Of a stretch of DNA of 7,656 nucleotides, positions 5,748-7,656 are shown one piece after another; position 1 is the stretch's first letter, and each line of letters opens with the position of its first letter. Below the pieces are notes generated by a model that saw only the letters and a list, made by a program, of their open reading frames with translations, was not told where the DNA came from and did not search any database. The translations under genes were made by a program, and so were the position numbers. The stretch is from Planctomycetota bacterium (GTDB lineage: Bacteria > Planctomycetota > Phycisphaerae > Sedimentisphaerales > Anaerohalosphaeraceae), in contig JAAYQH010000237.1 of assembly GCA_012519365.1 (NCBI GenBank), forward strand, positions 1 to 7,656. Direction: 5' to 3'.

Positions 5748-7656
5748 TTATTCTGTTTTATGGATCATTTGCCAGGCGCGAATGACCTCGGCAACGCTCC
5801 AGGCCTGTGCAAAGGCTCCGCGGGGTTCGTGCGGCGGGTCGCCTTCAAAGATTTCAGAGATCGACCCGATGCACGCCTCTTCTTCCAGATGCCGCAGCAG
5901 CGGGCTTAGCCAGATATGGCACTTTCGCCTGGCATCATTGCTGAAGTTGCTGGTTTTCAGGTACGCCTCAATAAACGGCCCGATGAGCCATGCCCAGACA
6001 GTGCCCTGATGATAGGCGGCATCGCGCTGGGCCTGATGGCCGAAATAACGCCCTTTGTATCGCGGGTCACTGGGCGCCAGCGTCCGTAATCCGCGAGAGG
6101 TTAGCAGTTCTCGTTGGACTGTGGCGACCACCTTTTTCTGCTTGTCCGGATCCAGCGGCGAATAAGGCAGCGAGACCGCCAGAATCTGATTCGGACGAAG
6201 GCTTGCATCAGCCGTCCCGTCCGGCAACACGCAATCGTTCAAATAGCCCAGTGGTTCATTCCAGAACACCTGAACAAAGCTTTCGGCCACCTGCTTGGCC
6301 AACTCCGCATAAAAACGGGCGTTGTCCTCCTGTCGGTTTTTGTAGTATTTTGCCAAATGGCACAGGGCGTTGTACCACAGGGCATTGACCTCGACCGCTT
6401 TGCCGTGGCGAGGCGTAAAACACACGCCGTCAAACTTGGCATCCATCCATGTCAATTGCGTCTGAGCGTCGCCGCCGGTAACCAGTTTGTCGGCATCGGT
6501 GTGGATGTTAAAACGTGTGCCGCGTCGATACGATTCGACAATCCATTTGATGGCAGGCAAAAGAGTTTTGGCAAAACTTCGGATATTACCGGTTTTCTTT
6601 AGCCAAGCAAAGGCCGCGTGGATAAACCACAGGGAGGCGTCGATGCTATTGTAGTGCGGCCGGCCGCCGTAATCGTCGAAACGATTGGGAATCATACCTT
6701 CACTGACGGCTCCGGCAAATGTTTTCAGCACACCCCAGGCGGTGTCAGTCCGCCCCGTGCAAAGACACAACCCCTCCAACGCAATAAACGTATCGCGTCC
6801 CCAATCCAGAAACCATGGATAACCGGCCATAATGGTCGGCGTTGTTTCATTTTGAATGACCCGTTCAGTGACGAATTGACCTGCGGCTAAAAATAAATGC
6901 CGCTTGATGGGATGCGGGGGTTCGCAGGTCGCCAGCAGCTCCTTCTCGCGCAGGCGCAGCGCGTCAATCGCCACATCAATATCCATCGCTTCCAACTCAA
7001 CGGGATTGAGGCTGTCGGTCAGCGCTGCCCAGAGGATAAGTCGTGTCGGCTCGCTGATTCGGGCGGCATAACGGCCCGGCGACCACAAGTCCTCAAAACA
7101 GTCCTGCCCTCGAAATCGATCAATGCGGTACAAAAAGCGATGCCACCACTGCGGATCGTCGGCATAGTCCATTCCTTCGCTTCGCAGCGTCAATTTGCCG
7201 ATGCGCGGCTGGTTGGCCTGATGAATGATCACATCGCCCTGATCGGTATGAACACTCTGCAGGTCGGTGGTGCTGTTTTGCAGGCTGTGAAAATCCCGCA
7301 TCGCCGCAAACGGACGCACCGCTATCTCAAATTCCGCGCACACATTGCTGAATTCATAAACCACGGTCGCCACGTCGGAATCCGGCAGCAAATAAATCGA
7401 CTTGGTCAAATCGGCGATGCCCAGTTCATAGTCAAAATGCACGCCGAGATTTTTTCGAAATTGGGTCAGATATTCATAGCCGCGGGGATGAAACGTGCGA
7501 TCAAATTCAAACGTGCTCAGCGCGATGGTGTTATCATTGCAGGTTACGGTTTCCAAACAATTGGACAACGCCGCGATGCGATTGGCCGGCGGGGTCAGCG
7601 AGCCGATCAGCAGCCCATGATAGCGCCGTGTGTTGCAGCCGATGACGGTGCCGCTG
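5748..7656 (-). CDS. Amylo-alpha-1,6-glucosidase / glycogen debranching enzyme (N-terminus beyond right edge)
   Basis: The enzyme family removes alpha-1,6 branch glucose from glycogen or limit dextrin. The - strand frame is open from the right edge to TAA at 5750-5748, giving 635 residues. A TTG at 7568 could be taken as a start, but the 29 codons before it read as conserved family sequence (GTVIGCNTRRYHGLL, then PPANR), so the gene continues outside. By family length perhaps 15-30 residues are missing. After the N-terminal beta-sandwich domain comes an (alpha/alpha)6 catalytic domain. Counting from the first full codon at the edge, it shows WFLDWGRDT (281-289), TWMDAKFDG (402-410), TPRHGKAVEVNALWYNAL (414-431), RPNQ (487-490), YHQGTVWAW (548-556) and SEIFEGDPPH (600-609), then AQAWSVAE (616-623). 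By analogy with studied debranching enzymes, Asp in WMDAK and Glu in the SEIFE segment are likely catalytic; this is inference. No separate 4-alpha-glucanotransferase domain is visible. The promoter lies outside. Confidence 0.93.
   Translation of the reverse strand, partial: SGTVIGCNTRRYHGLLIGSLTPPANRIAALSNCLETVTCNDNTIALSTFEFDRTFHPRGYEYLTQFRKNLGVHFDYELGIADLTKSIYLLPDSDVATVVYEFSNVCAEFEIAVRPFAAMRDFHSLQNSTTDLQSVHTDQGDVIIHQANQPRIGKLTLRSEGMDYADDPQWWHRFLYRIDRFRGQDCFEDLWSPGRYAARISEPTRLILWAALTDSLNPVELEAMDIDVAIDALRLREKELLATCEPPHPIKRHLFLAAGQFVTERVIQNETTPTIMAGYPWFLDWGRDTFIALEGLCLCTGRTDTAWGVLKTFAGAVSEGMIPNRFDDYGGRPHYNSIDASLWFIHAAFAWLKKTGNIRSFAKTLLPAIKWIVESYRRGTRFNIHTDADKLVTGGDAQTQLTWMDAKFDGVCFTPRHGKAVEVNALWYNALCHLAKYYKNRQEDNARFYAELAKQVAESFVQVFWNEPLGYLNDCVLPDGTADASLRPNQILAVSLPYSPLDPDKQKKVVATVQRELLTSRGLRTLAPSDPRYKGRYFGHQAQRDAAYHQGTVWAWLIGPFIEAYLKTSNFSNDARRKCHIWLSPLLRHLEEEACIGSISEIFEGDPPHEPRGAFAQAWSVAEVIRAWQMIHKTE

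Overview
The window is bacterial chromosomal DNA with dense, ordinary housekeeping and metabolic gene content. Four genes lie on the + strand: the 3' part of gyrA (DNA gyrase A), holA (DNA polymerase III delta), and the pair nfnA-nfnB (NADH-dependent reduced ferredoxin:NADP+ oxidoreductase). A fifth gene on the - strand, a glycogen-debranching amylo-alpha-1,6-glucosidase, converges on them. Both outer genes are cut by the window edges. I see no mobile element, CRISPR array, rRNA or tRNA gene, and no stretch over 300 bases without a gene.

Layout: 1-2188 gyrA, starting two codons before the catalytic tyrosine; 2204-3226 holA, 15 bases after gyrA and probably co-transcribed; 3227-3340 an AT-rich 114-base gap with a possible terminator, a promoter-like element, a 9-base tandem repeat and the Shine-Dalgarno sequence of nfnA; 3341-4201 nfnA, starting at TTG; 4204-5685 nfnB, two bases after nfnA; 5686-5747 a short convergent gap; 5748-7656 the debranching enzyme on the - strand, whose reading frame stays open past the right edge.

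How the genes fit together: gyrA and holA form a replication pair (supercoil control, and loading of the replicative sliding clamp). NfnAB is a cytoplasmic flavin-based electron-bifurcating complex. It balances NADH, NADPH and reduced ferredoxin and is typical of anaerobes and fermenters. The debranching enzyme serves glycogen or other alpha-glucan breakdown. Together these suggest an anaerobic or facultative, sugar-using bacterium that stores glycogen. The mixed base composition (GC-rich genes, AT-rich gap) and gene content would fit an anaerobic member of the Planctomycetes/Phycisphaerae group or a similar lineage, but this is a weak inference without a phylogeny.

I looked for an undescribed system and did not find one. 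The points most worth a second look are the ligand residues that mark NfnAB as the bifurcating type, the structured gap upstream of nfnA, and the misleading TTG 'start' of the debranching enzyme.
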